From positions 34,894,001 to 34,958,000 of the forward strand of contig CM055318.2 in the NCBI GenBank assembly GCA_029255685.2: a stretch of DNA of 64,000 nucleotides, written 5' to 3'. The notes under the pieces are model-generated. The model had not been told where the DNA came from. It saw nothing but the letters and a program-made list of their open reading frames with translations, and did not search any database. The translations under genes were made by a program, and so were the position numbers. Numbering within the stretch: the first letter of the stretch is position 1; each line of letters begins with the position of its first letter. This stretch comes from Silene conica. Taxonomy: Eukaryota > Streptophyta > Magnoliopsida > Caryophyllales > Caryophyllaceae. Positions 22,352 through 34,130 of the stretch are shown in pieces.

Positions 22352-23545
22352 AATCCTTGAATTGACAGACGTACCAGATTGATGTTGATACAGTGGTGAT
22401 TTACCCTTATTTGGTTGAACTGGTGCTCGAATTTGTATATTTGGAGGTGGTTGTAATGCTTGAGTAAAATAAATCGGAGAAAAATATTTAATTAGTTAGT
22501 GTGTAACGTAATAGTCACATTTGGATGTGGTTTGAATGCATGAGTAAAATAAATCGGACAAAAATAATAAATGGTATGCAGTCCATAATAACTTTTTATT
22601 TAAGAGCCACTCTTTGTAACACATGCTTATTTGGATGTAATTTGTGATTGATAAATGTCTTTTTATTGATAGAAAATCCCTTAAATTGAGACACGTACCA
22701 GTTTGGGATTGATACAAAGGTGCTTTACCCTTGTTTTGTTGAATTGATGTTTGCCTTTGAATCTCCATATTTGTTTGAATTACTTGCGTAAAATCGAACA
22801 ATAAAACATCAATTAAGGTGTAGAAATAGATAAGTAAGAATGTGACATAAGCAAGTCTTTTGCAATCTGTTTTTTTCACATGTATACATAATTTTTTTCT
22901 ATCACACCAAATAATTAATTCGAGGCACATACCATTTTGAGATGTATACAATGTTGCTTTACCAGTAGTAGGTCGGGATGATGATGACACTTGAATGTTT
23001 GGAGTTGGTTGAAAAGCTTGCGAAAAATCAATCACTGCAACACAAAATCGTGTACACTAAAACAGTATGTATATGAGGAAAATAATTAAGCTAATTAAAT
23101 AAATCGAAGCCACGTACCAGATTGATGTTGATACAAAGGTGTTTTACCCTTATTTTGTTGAATTGATGTTTGCCTTTGAATCTCTATAGGTGTTTGAATT
23201 ACTTGCGTAAAATCGAACAATAAAACATCAATTAAGGTGTAGAAAAATATAAGTAAGAAAGTGGCATGATTAAGTCTTTTGCAATCTGTTTTTTTCACAT
23301 GTATACATCATTTTTTTCACACCAAATAATTAATTTGAGACACATCATTCTGAGATGGATACAATGTTGCTTTACCATTAGTAGGTCGAAATGATGCTGG
23401 CACTTGAATGTCTGGACATGGTTGTAAAGGTTGCGAAAAATCAATTACTGCAACATAAACTCGTGTAGAGTAAAACAATATGTATATGAGGAAAATAATT
23501 AAGCTATTTAAATAAACTGAATCCACGTACCGATTGATGTTGATA
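22352..23545 (-). pseudogene. Array of repeated exon-like units of an unrecognised gene
   Basis: Reading the minus strand from 23526 down there are at least five similar units. Each encodes about 30-35 residues ending in a Gly-Lys-x-x-Leu-Tyr motif (NGKATLYPSQN, NKGKTPLYQHQSG, TGKATLYTSQNG, NKGKAPLYQSQTG, NKGKSPLYQHQSG) and ends at a G|GTACGT- or G|GTATGT-type donor. Two types alternate: one with IDFSQ after a TTGCAG acceptor, one with VIQT...IQRQTSIQQ. Where both borders can be seen, unit length is a multiple of three, so units can be duplicated without shifting frame. One donor is mutated (GATGTG at the unit near 23340) and another unit (about 22500-22560) is truncated, so decay has begun. 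Together with 13386-13956 this is one locus split by element A. Confidence 0.45.
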
Positions 23546-24710
23546 CAGCCGTGATTTTCACTTATATATATTAAGAATATAGTTAAAAAAGAAAATTATA
23601 CATATAAATTTAAGTAATTTAAGATATTTAAATTAAAAAAAAACCAAAACTAAATTAAGTTTTATATATTGCAAACACTGAAAATAATATAAAAATCGAT
23701 TCTAACAAATCTTTTAATAATGAATATGTAAATAAAACAATTAAAAAAAATAATACATTATTGATCGTCCTTATATGTCAGAGAAACTGATAACATCCTA
23801 ACAATTTTTTTTTTTAAATAGGCAGCCCAACACATTATTATACAGTAATGAACATTAGTTGATTTCGGTTATAACAATAAGGTATCCATTTAATATAATA
23901 TCAGCCTCCAAAGCCCAAAGGCCCAATATACCTAACCCATTAGTTTGATCAAAGTTTATCAAAATGAAATGGCATACCGATGGGCTTCTACCTAACCATT
24001 AATCTAATGAAATGAATCCTAACATGTGAAACGCCATAAAAAACAATGGATGAATTGATTTAATTTGTGGAATATTTGTATTTGATTTAATTTAGCAATG
24101 AGGTAGGAAATATTTAATTTGGAATAAAATATGCAATGTACACGGTTCTATTTTGGATTTAATTTAATTTATAATTTGATTGGTTGTATATCTTACGATT
24201 TTGATTTCAAAAAAAATATGGTAAACGTAAAATATGGTAAACAACCGTGATTGGTAGGGAATATTTATGGAATATTTACGATTTGTTATTAGTATAATCT
24301 GATTGGTTGTATATGTTAACGATTTTTATTTCGATTAAAATATGGTAAACGTAAAATATGGTAAAAATATGATACGTTGAATATGGATGGAATATATTCA
24401 CTTGGCATATGAAATATTTAGGATTTGTTATTAGTAAAATATGGTAAACAATATTATTATATTATTTAAATGAATGGGATCAGCCATGATTGGTAGGGAA
24501 TATTTATGAAATATTTAGGATTTGTTATTATTAAAATATGGTAAACGTTTTTATTATAATATATACAAAAATATGACGTGGCATAAATTAAGGGTTCTGA
24601 TTGGTCTACAAAACAGTTTTTTGTGAGGGTGAATGTGAGTGCGAGAAAGAGTGAACGGTGAAACATTATTGCGCCACGTATGCAATTTGACGTTTTGCTT
24701 TTATAGTAAT
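23546..24710 (-). mobile_element. Second Helitron-like segment, 3' end not identified
   Basis: The stretch 23640-23760 resembles 9990-10090, and 24590-24700 (TTGCGCCACGTATGCAA region) resembles 13240-13320 of the first Helitron-like unit, in the same orientation. The AATATGGTAAAC-type repeats at 24220-24550 are internal. A clear CTAG end with hairpin is not seen at its left edge, where it merges into the exon array. Confidence 0.4.
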
Positions 24711-26409
24711 AATAATGCTCATTTATGGACATGATTTACCTAATTATGGACATGAAAGACCATTGTACCCTTGTAATTTTTATATTATTTCAATCTAATA
24801 AAACCCTAAATTCAAACCACCAACCAACCATCACATCCATACCACCGCACCACACTCCTCCACCACCCTAGACCTCAAAGCGCAACACCCATATAACCCA
24901 CGCCGCCATCGAACCGACCTCGTTACCACTCAGCCATCTTTGATCCTTACGAATAAACTCTGATTAATTAAAGTAAGCATTTTTTTCTCTTATATAAGAT
25001 GCGAAGCTCTTACTTTTTATCTATGTCCCCTTCGCCTGATCGCCGCTTCGCCCAGAGAAAACCAAGAAAGACAACCATCATAGTATACAAGCGCTAGAAA
25101 AGCATACCCACATAAATTCTTCAAAGGTCAAAGACCTTCCCTATGTTTACAATTTTTATTAACCCTAATTTTCATAAATCCCCAAATTCATGAATGCTAA
25201 ATAAATCAATTAAATCTTCTTAATATAGTATATATAATTGATGCAAATTAACCAAATTAGATTCATTATTTGATTAACTAATTTTCATAAACCCCGATTT
25301 CATTGACTAATTAATTGACTTTGAGAGGAGGGATAGAGAGAATTTTTTTCTTTTGTTTTTAGTAAAAGGTATGATATGGAAAGTAAATGACAAAAAGTCC
25401 ACGTACATGAATGAGTAACTACCATAACGTTTCCTATTTCATTTTTCTTTTATTCACGATACTTTTCCTATTTCTCTTTTGGTAAAGTTTTATCTTTATT
25501 TTAATCATTTTCACCCCCACGACAATACCCCAATACTTATATTTTATCCTTATTTTAATCAATTTATCTCACAATAATACCCCATAATACCTTCACTCTC
25601 TCCATTTACTTCACCCTACGACAATACTGTATATTGTTATAATAAAATTCTTAAATCTTGTAGTTTTCCTCAATAAAAAAGGTTATCAGGAATAAGAGAA
25701 GTATTTTTTGTTAGGTGGAGTGACAAACCTGCATGTGCAACTAGTTTCAACCATGACAATATGACATGCATCAAACTACTCACCGTTATTAAAATAAGGA
25801 ATCCTTGACATATATAATTTGAGGTGTAGTCGATATGTTTTTGACAGTTGAAAACATGTAGCTAAGTCATTATGTTTTTTTTTGCTGCATTATGACTTTA
25901 TGAGCCATAAAGTTTTCACTCCTAGAAATAAAACTAATACAAAAACAATGAAAATAAGTTAGGAGCATTTTAATTCTCGCTACAACGCTCTTGTTTATCT
26001 GGCTGCATGCTCCCATTCCAGAAATTTATAAGATGATATTTATACAATCCGTAGCTAAAGACAAGTGAAAAACATTCCGCTTAATTTGCATGAGGGGTAC
26101 AAAATTAACACGCAAATAAATTTAAATATAATTTTTGTATTTTCAAATTAATAAGTATAGATTGAATGTGCCGATACAAGATTGAAAAAAAACTGTTAAT
26201 ATTATCAATTATAATGATCAAATTTAGATGAAATAATCGAAAATATTTCATGAATTTTTTCGATAATAGCGATAACCTAAATAAGCATACAACAAAATTT
26301 TTAAAAAAAACTATATAATAGTTATCAGCGGACCACCATTATCAATTGACATCTCTACAATTTATTTTTTTGTCAAAATAGTCCAAGTTCTCTAAAATTC
26401 AATTTTTCT
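24711..26409. other. Intergenic, no gene seen
   Basis: AT-rich sequence without a supported coding region. A more C-rich stretch at 24820-24950 follows an AAACCCTAA motif and could be an old promoter or untranslated leader, but no frame follows it. Confidence 0.5.
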
Positions 26410-26416
26410 AAAAAAA
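26410..26416 (-). terminator. Pol III terminator of the tRNA gene
   Basis: A run of seven T on the minus strand directly after the tRNA discriminator base. Confidence 0.8.
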
Positions 26417-26490
26417 TAGTCCCGGCGGGGCTCGAACCCGCGACCTTCGGCTCATAAGACCAACGCTCTAACCAACTGAGCTACGGGGCT
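26417..26490 (-). tRNA. tRNA, probably tRNA-Ile with anticodon UAU
   Basis: The minus strand folds into a standard 74-base cloverleaf including the discriminator A: acceptor 7 bp, D arm GCTC/GAGC, anticodon stem TTGGT/GCCGA around loop CTTATGA (anticodon TAT, reads AUA), T arm GCGGG/CCCGC around TTCGAGC. Boxes A and B (TAGCTCAGTTGG, GGTTCGAGCC) are good. CAACA just upstream and a run of seven T four bases or fewer downstream fit plant pol III start and stop signals. The acceptor stem has one C-A mismatch (positions 3-70). It stands alone among transposons. Confidence 0.85.
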
Positions 26491-26797
26491 TGTTGTAATA
26501 TTACTTTAATTTGACACTTATATAATTTTGACAATGTGTAAAAAAAAATATATGGTAACCTTATCTGTCAACCTTATAGTTGATTCGGAGTATAATCGCA
26601 AAATGATGATAAGGTGGCCTTAATATTTCTCGTTTTAAATCTTAGCAGCGTATATTCAACAAAGTTAAACTTGTTATCCTACAATTATTATATACATAAA
26701 AGAAAAATGTATAAAGGTTGATGTGGCGTAATAATATTTCAGAAATTGCATTTTGAAGCATTTTCATTCACTTTTCGCTTTTAAAGTCCGTTCTTTT

Positions 26798-27050
26798 GGA
26801 CTGAAACTTAACTGAATTGAATTGAACTGAACTTACAGGATCTGAACTGAACTGATCTGAACTTATAGGAACTGAACTGAACTGAACTTATAGGAACTGA
26901 ACTGAACTGAACTTATAGGAATTGAACTGAACTGAACTTATAGAATCTGAACTGAACTGAACTGAACTTATAAGATCTGAACTGAACTGAACTTATAAGA
27001 TATGAATTGAACTAAATTTATAAGATCCAAACTTAATTAAATTAATTTAA
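26798..27050 (+). repeat. Left subterminal (CTGAA)n-type array
   Basis: About 250 bases of GAACTGAACTGAACTTATAG-type repeats, interrupted by TTATAGGAAC or TTATAAGATC steps. Confidence 0.9.
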
Positions 27051-27059
27051 TTTAAGTTA

Positions 27060-27100
<41 letters not shown>

Positions 27101-27415
27101 GCAAGAGAAGCCATTGATAAAAGTAGTCTAAAACACAAGCTAATATAAAATATTTTCCACTTTATATACAATGGTTTGTTCATAGTTAATACATTATACT
27201 ACGGCTACATTACGATAAAAAATAATCCACATATTACAATTTTTTCTAACCATTTATTTCCATATAATCATAATCCTCATCTACTTCATCTTCATTATCA
27301 ATATCACTGTCGACAAAGAATCCATAGCCTCGCCAAATATTTTTGACTATGTTGCTTCGTACCTTATACACGGCCGTCTTTCGCTTTTATCAAACATGCC
27401 CGAATCTAATGTTCC

Positions 27416-27658
27416 TTAAATGTTCATATCATGTTGTATAATTTCAAGAGCATGCATTCTTATAGAATTATGGAGGGTGAATGCAGAAATAGTGATCGAT
27501 ATTTGATACTTATATGATATTTGGGGCATGATTTTTAACCCCTTCCATCTTTTCTTTAATTGACCAAACGTCATTTTAACTTTCATTCTCGATGATGAAT
27601 GTCGATAGTTGAAGTATTCTACCATTCCTTCAGGCGGTCTATGCTTGTATTCGGGCAT
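27416..27658 (-). pseudogene. Fragment of PIF/Harbinger nuclease (DDE_Tnp_4)
   Basis: An 80-residue minus-strand frame with PEYKHRPPEGMVEYFNYRHS, then KMTFGQLKKRWKGLKIMP and YQISITISAFTLHN. This order is the C-terminal part of plant Harbinger nucleases, where the last acidic catalytic residue lies near the F-G-LK-RW motif; here the position usually Glu in CTFG-type motifs is replaced by a Met/Thr context. The rest of the transposase is missing, so the element cannot move itself. Confidence 0.8.
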
Positions 27659-27904
27659 ATGGCATTAGGGTGAGTGTGTATAAGATCGTTTCATATTAAT
27701 GAGATTATAAAAACGGGTACAATTATTAATAATTTGTTATTTTTTTTAACGTGTATCGAATAATTAAAGCGAAATGTTTTTTTTATCGGCTGTTAAAATA
27801 ATACTTCGTATATAGCTTTTATGAATTGAGTTTATATGAGCTGAACTGAACTGAAGTGAACTGAACTGAACTTATAGGAACTGAACTTAACTGAACTTAA
27901 CTTA

Positions 27905-28133
27905 GGCCCTGTTCTTTCTGGCTTATTTTCAGCTCGTTTCAGTTCAGCTCAGCTCTATTCAGTTCAGTTCAGTTCAGTTCAACTCAGTTCAGTTCAGCTC
28001 AGCTTCATTCAGTTCAGTTCAGTTCAGCTCAGCTCAGCTTCATCTAATTAATTTCAGTTCAGTTCAGCTCGATCTTATTAAGTACATCCCACGTTATTAT
28101 TATTATTGTTGTTGTTGTTGTTGTTTTTTTGTG

Positions 28134-28212
<79 letters not shown>

Positions 28213-29136
28213 TATTTATTATTATTAATTAATTATTATGATTATTATTGTTGTTTTTGTTGTTGTTTTTATTATTTCTTCTTCTTATAATTATTATTAT
28301 TATTATTATTATTATTATTTATTATTATTATTATTATTATTATTTATATATTTTTATTGTTTATAATTATAATTATTATTAATAGTGAGTGGAAAAATGT
28401 AATTGAGAAGTAAAATTTGATAACATTCGAATAATAATATTTGTTAACACAATCGAAATCCATAATCTTGAAAATATAGATATCATTAACAAAGACATCA
28501 TCTATGTTGCTTCGTTATTGACTTCCGTATCATCTTGACGTGCTTCATTTTCAAGGTCATTATGGACACCAATATCACACCCTATTTTTTTCAATCTTTT
28601 TTCGAACTTTGTCCATGGACAAATGTTTATATATAAAAGTAATTAATGTTTAAACGAATAAAAAAATGAAATACATGCCGCATTTACCACATTTAGACGT
28701 AAAATGTTTAGATAATAAAAAAAATAATTAATGTTTAGTACGTAAAATATTTGAATGTTGCTTTTGTTAATTTTAAAATACAAGAAAAGAAAAAAGTAAA
28801 GTCCATTAGAGTTGACTACAAAAAAACTACCTAAAAATTAATATTTTTTTAATATAATTGTTTTTTAAAAAATCGCAAATTTGTATTAATCAAACATTTT
28901 TTTTATTATTATTTAGTACACTTTAATTAAACTTAAGTAATTATTTTTATTAATTTCAGCTTCATTCAGCTCAGTTCAATTCAGCTCAATTAAGTTCAGT
29001 TCAGTTCAGTTCAGTTCAGTTCAGCTCAGCTCGATTCAGTTCAGCTCAGTTTAGTTCAGTTCAGTTCAGTTCAGCTCAGCCCCATTCAGTTCAGCTCAGT
29101 TCAGTTCAGCTCTAAAAAGCCAGAAAGAACAGGGCC
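27905..29136. mobile_element. Nested PIF/Harbinger MITE with perfect 20-base TIRs
   Basis: TIR GGCCCTGTTCTTTCTGGCTT (27905-27924) and its exact reverse complement (29117-29136), flanked by TTA on both sides (27902-27904, 29137-29139). Subterminal TTCAG arrays face each other, with long ATT microsatellites at about 28136-28210 and 28290-28345. No coding sequence. It lies inside the related outer element; removing it with one TTA restores the outer array. Confidence 0.9.
28096..28350 (+). repeat. (ATT)n and (GTT)n microsatellites
   Basis: Long imperfect runs of ATT with short GTT runs; likely to vary in length and prone to assembly error. Confidence 0.9.
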
Positions 29137-29276
29137 TTATAGGAACTAAACTGAACTGAACTTATAGGATCTGAACTGAACTTAACTTATAGAAACTGAA
29201 CTAAACTGAACTGAACTTATAGGATCTGAAGTGAACTTAAATTAAGTGACTTGAAGTCAAAAAGAACATGGCCTTA

Positions 29277-30243
29277 ATGTTAAAACAACCAATAAGACTA
29301 AAAGTCAAAATTTAATTCAATTATTAAACCTAAACATAATAAATACAAAACCGTTTTTATTATACTTCTCAATTTAATATTGTTATATTAATTTTTTTTG
29401 AACTATTAACATATACACTTCATACGTTTTTAGCATATCTAACCACTTTAGTTGATCATTTCTTGTCAAAATTGAAATTAAACAACTTTTTACGGGTATT
29501 ACGCTAGTTAAATAATTAATCTCTTTCTTATGACTTTGATCCTATTGTCAATGTTCTATGTTCTCAATCCCGAGCTCCGACTTCTGATTTTTAGCCAAAT
29601 AGGAGTATTATGATGCCCCTAATCCTATTAGCTTTGGTTGATAAAAAATGAGTAAAAAATTACGGCAGTAATTACATCCCAATATCGAAAACAGAAACGG
29701 CTTAATAACCCTTAATAACTTTTCCTTCCTTCCAATACAGTACGGAAAATAGCGAGCTATATCTGCCCTAGTGAATGTGAAAATTCTGATTTTTCACAAT
29801 CATGAAATCTTTTTTTTTTTTACAGTGGTCAGTGGCTGAAATGAAGGCAACATACAAACTCAAAGAGTCGTCAAGAAATCAACACCAAACACCTCACGCA
29901 TTCGATGATGACGCAGGCTCCTACGTATGGCTGCCAAATCGACCGAATGGCAAAGTTTACAAAAAAATGCTGTCGAGACACCAAGTATAGAAGCATAAGA
30001 CGTATATTGATTTCATTGTGAATCCTTAGTGTTACAACTATTCTCTTGAATTGAATGATTCTGGCTTTTGCTGCCATTAATACAAAACAGGAAGCCAACA
30101 ATCTATGTTTTGATCTTTCATTATACACTAAGTACAGACATTTATTCAGTAGGTGAAGTGCTGAAAGCACAAGTTCGAGTGTGGCACATTGCCAAACTAA
30201 ACTTTCCGCCCTTTTGTTCCCAAAATACAATGCTATGTTGATT
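29277..30243. other. Downstream region of the Sec14-like gene
   Basis: No separate gene. The part nearest 30243 is probably the 3' untranslated region of the minus-strand Sec14-like gene. A 62-residue plus-strand frame at 29802-29990 has no recognisable features. Confidence 0.5.
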
Positions 30244-33200
30244 CTAGTTGCATACTTCCATTGGCTCTGGAGCAACTTCTGCTTTTGAGTGCCCATTAAT
30301 CATATGGCCATTAGAAGCATGTCGTGTCTTGACATCAAATCCCCACTGTTTCGAGGTCTTAGCATCGTCCTCGGTCATCAATTTCGAAAAATCCTCGTGA
30401 TCATATTCTAGTGTCGCATTCCCACCAAACTCCTTTGGAAGGTTCTCCACATCGAAGTAGATAGTCATGAGCTCTACACTTTCTTTGTTGTTTGGGTAAA
30501 CAAACTTCACTTTCTGAAAAGTCTTTGGATCCAGAAAGTACTTCACTACCTAAGAAGAAAAAATATTGTTCAGAAGAAAACTAAACAACAGTCGGGCGTT
30601 AAACAAGACTGCCCAAGTACCTTGCAGTGGTTGAAAAAACATAACAAAATGGTTCCTGGTTACATAAGAAAACTAAAAGAATAGCATTTATTTGACTTCT
30701 AACAGTACTAGTAAAAAAGTTTAGGTGAGCCATTTTGAACTATTAGGAGAAAATATGAAAAAAATTTAGTATTATTCGGCGGCACTTTACTCAGAATAAC
30801 AGCTCTGAGTGGTTCTGCAAACTTCAGTATTATTTGATGGCACTTTCCTCGTAGTATTATAGGTAATTGTGTGGTACATAAATTGTAACAAATATTCAGA
30901 TGAACAAAATCTACTTCATATACCTTCCAAAATGCCTGAAAGATCCTTGGTGGATTATAGAGAAAAGCTACACCGAGTCTCTCAGGGTAGTGGTTCTGCA
31001 AAATATTAATGATATCGCGGGCTGTCCGAACGGATACATTGGTACTCATTGAAAAGCCTGTGTAGTCAATCAACCAGCACATCTGTTCCTGGCTTTCGGG
31101 AAGATTGAGGATGGCATTCTCTAGCATATACACCAAATGACGAATATTACCTTCTGGTGATGTTGTGTTCTGCAATGCAAAGGAAGATGACTTTAACCGA
31201 CCAACTCGACTAATATAAGCAGAATCCACATCATGAGGATAAAAGTAATAATCACCTGCTTCCCCGGCCTCATTATAAGGACAGTTCTTCCTTCACGATC
31301 ACGAAAGTTTGCTCGAGAAATTTTCCCCGTCTCACCTTCATGTGCTACTTCATGCTGGAATACATATTATTGAGACAATGTAAGGCGAATTTAGCATTCC
31401 GTTTATGAACATTATGGAAGTACATTGTGAAGGGATGCACGTTTATGGCACCACTAGAAAGTTCCAGTTTGTAAAAGCTACAATATGATAATGATCTTAC
31501 CAAAGAAAATGCGATTATAAAGTCGAAAAAAAATCTTGAAGTTGAAATACGCCATGATTGTACCTATGTCTATGGAATTCAGCATTTCATACCAACATAA
31601 TCATCATTCATGACAAATCAAACTTATACACACCTGTAGATCAGTAATCTACCAAGGAATGTTACTTTTAAATTTTTTTGGCATGCCAAAGCCAAATGAT
31701 GTTAATTGAAGCAATTGAATTGACCAAACAATGCATAGCTTACCCAACGAATTTCCTCAGGCTTGTAAGAAGCCCTCCATTTTAGTGTCTCCTCTAACAT
31801 TTTCTTTGCCTTCTCTACATTCCAGCTTCTTGCATCGAGATAGCGTCTCAGGCAACCTTCGGTACAGTACTTTGTGTCACGTCCAGTCAGTTGTCCAAGA
31901 GCCACTTTCAGCTCTTTTACCTAATTGGACAATAGCATAATTCATTACCAATTTGAGAAACCTAACAAAGTAACTCAATACTCTCACAACACTCGCAAAG
32001 TCGTAATCAATTATTAAACACTCTCACATCACTCGCAAAGTCGCAATCAATTATTAAACACTAGCAAATTGGCAAGACTATTTCAATTATAATTGTTTGT
32101 TTGGAAAGTGGTACCACTACTTGAGAAGAGCTTTTAGCCTAGGACGAATGTTAACTTGAACTTGACCGCAATTGTTGGGCGAAACACGGTGATGAAGTGT
32201 AGAAGACGACTACTTCGTGAAAAGTTTCACCTATTCCGCTTTATATGAAGTGTCGAAGGAGCATCAGTCACGCGAAATGCAACCACAGCGCAATGTCGAA
32301 GTAACATAGCCTTGGACCACGCAAATAAGTATATATGGAGTTATCTACCACTTAGAAGGGAATGTCACTCTATTTTCCTTATAAGGCCCTGCCATACTTC
32401 CTCTATTCCATCCTACAAACATTTCGAGGTGGCAATAGGGTGGGTCGAGATCAGCTTTATATGGATAATGTCAAAGATTAGGTTGTGACCTGAAAGAACG
32501 GATATGGCCGGGTTGGATTTTCAGGTGTTGTCGGCTTAGGTTGAATTTCATATGTTGTTGCGAAATTTGCAACTAAAAGGTATAAAATCACATCGGGTCA
32601 ATCATACTCTTTAATTATTACGGAGTAGTTGTCTTTTGATTGGCAACTTCATTTGTGAGGTACTCACAGAATAATGATAGAACACACAAATCTTACAAGA
32701 AAGGTAAAAAAATATGCAGAAAACAGCCCAAAAGTGAAACAAAGAGTTGCAACCGATAACTCCACTCGGAGCTGCCATTCAACCAATTCCATTTTTTGAT
32801 AAAAACTTGCTTACATGGATGCAACTATTCATTACAAGGGTTGCTCATTTAATAGCTAAGAGAACCCCAATTCTGACATTAGACTTTATATATACCGAAA
32901 AAAGCTGATAAAACGGAATATAAACATAATCTTAGTTGGGTTAAGTCGGGTTTGTTTTAAGTTTGATCTGATGTAACAGGGTATGTGATGTTGTTGGGTT
33001 AGATTTGGGTGCGATGTTGTCATATTTGTAGGTGTTGGGTGGGTGAGACTTGAGAGTATGGGGCGATACAAATCAGCTTTCTTTGATCTCTCAGCTAAGC
33101 TATAGTGTTATCCATTGCATTTATTATCAGGAGTACATCCTAAACAACACAATACAACAAAGGCAACACACTGAGCAAATACTCCATAATTAAAACACCT

Positions 33201-33324
33201 AAATCGAGTCAACACATTTAACAACCACCGACCACGATGATGACGACGAATGAATTACCTTTGCATCACGGTGTACGGAATCATTTTGATGATCATGGCT
33301 CTGAGAATTTCTCCACTTGAACAT
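30244..33324 (-). CDS. Sec14-like CRAL-TRIO phosphatidylinositol-transfer-type protein, five exons
   Basis: Five coding exons with GT-AG borders, all in phase 0: 33259-33324 (22 codons, ATG at 33322-33324), 31744-31920 (59), 31256-31354 (33), 30924-31169 (82) and 30244-30549 (101 plus stop). The joined protein has 297 residues. It starts MFKWRN, has a CRAL-TRIO N-terminal helical domain (YCTEGCLRRYLDARSWNVEKA) in exon 2, and a lipid-binding CRAL-TRIO domain in exons 3-5 (GRTVLIMRPGKQ; WLIDYTGFSMS; YPERLGVAFLYNPP; LPKEFGG). It should bind and move phosphoinositides or similar lipids at membranes. It is a short, single-domain Sec14 type without GOLD or nodulin extension. Exon frames, lengths and borders are all consistent, so it is probably functional. 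Intron 1 (31921-33258) is the longest. Confidence 0.92.
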
Positions 33325-34130
33325 TATGATAATTCAGATCAATAATGATTCTACCTAACACTTTACAAATCAAAACCAAACACTTTAATCAACAACTGAA
33401 TTATGTCCATAAACGATGTGATCCCAGGCCACCATAATACGTATATAATTAATTATGCAATTAAAAAAGTAGACCAAAAATTGTCAACAACAATATAGAG
33501 TACAAGTAAAGAACAACGTGCACCTGTTGCAACTCCACAAATAATAATAATACTTGCCGACCTTAATAAATAATAATTTTGTATCACCAGACGTGATTAG
33601 TGATAATGATGCTGCTTAATTATAATTAATTAATTAACTAACAATTGGGGAATAGTCAAAAATTTGCATCAAAAAGTACGAAAGAGTATGATGATATAAT
33701 TAAGAGGTTGATCAAAGAAGATGGAGTAGATGATGATATGAATGACTGTAAATGGATTGAAAAAAAAGAAAAAAAAAGTGGAAAAAAGAGTGAATAGACA
33801 GACATACACAGAGGAGCTGTTGATGAAGATGAAATGAATAGATTGGAAGAAATGCGAAGCGATAGAAGAAGAGTAAAGTGAAAGAAGGAGGAGAGATTGA
33901 ATTTGGTGTTACTCAGAAAACTAGTTATTACTGGGTACTTTCTCTGATTATTGTCCTTATTCTTACTTATTGTGTTTTTAAGGGAGAAAATAATAAAGGT
34001 GTGATTGTCTGATTGTGATTTGTCAGTGATGATGAATTAGAGAGGCTATAGTCTGGTCAGTCTTTCTAGAAACCCCAATGAATTCTTGCTGTCTTCCCCT
34101 CGTGTGTTTCCCCTTTCCACTTCTTCCAAT
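33325..34130. other. 5' flank and probable promoter of the Sec14-like gene
   Basis: No coding region. The minus strand near 33780-33900 is a purine/pyrimidine-biased stretch of the type seen in plant 5' untranslated regions. No firm TATA box or start site chosen. A minus-strand frame at 34023-34280 looks incidental. Confidence 0.4.

Larger units (their letters stand above)
26784..29273. mobile_element. PIF/Harbinger element made largely of CTGAA-type arrays (outer)
   Basis: Flanked by TTA (26781-26783 and 29274-29276). Imperfect terminal inverted repeats: GTCCGTTCTTTTGGACT at the left against the reverse of AGTCAAAAAGAACATGGCC at the right. The 3-base TTA duplication and GGCC-like ends are those of PIF/Harbinger elements. 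It holds a fragment of the nuclease (27416-27658), which supports this. Both subterminal regions are arrays of TGAAC/GAACT repeats with inserted TTATAGG. A second, related element is nested at 27905-29136. Confidence 0.75.

Noticed and set aside
22496..23035. A 179-residue continuous minus-strand frame
   Set aside because: It runs through sequences that look like introns between repeated exon units; only parts of it are likely to be coding.
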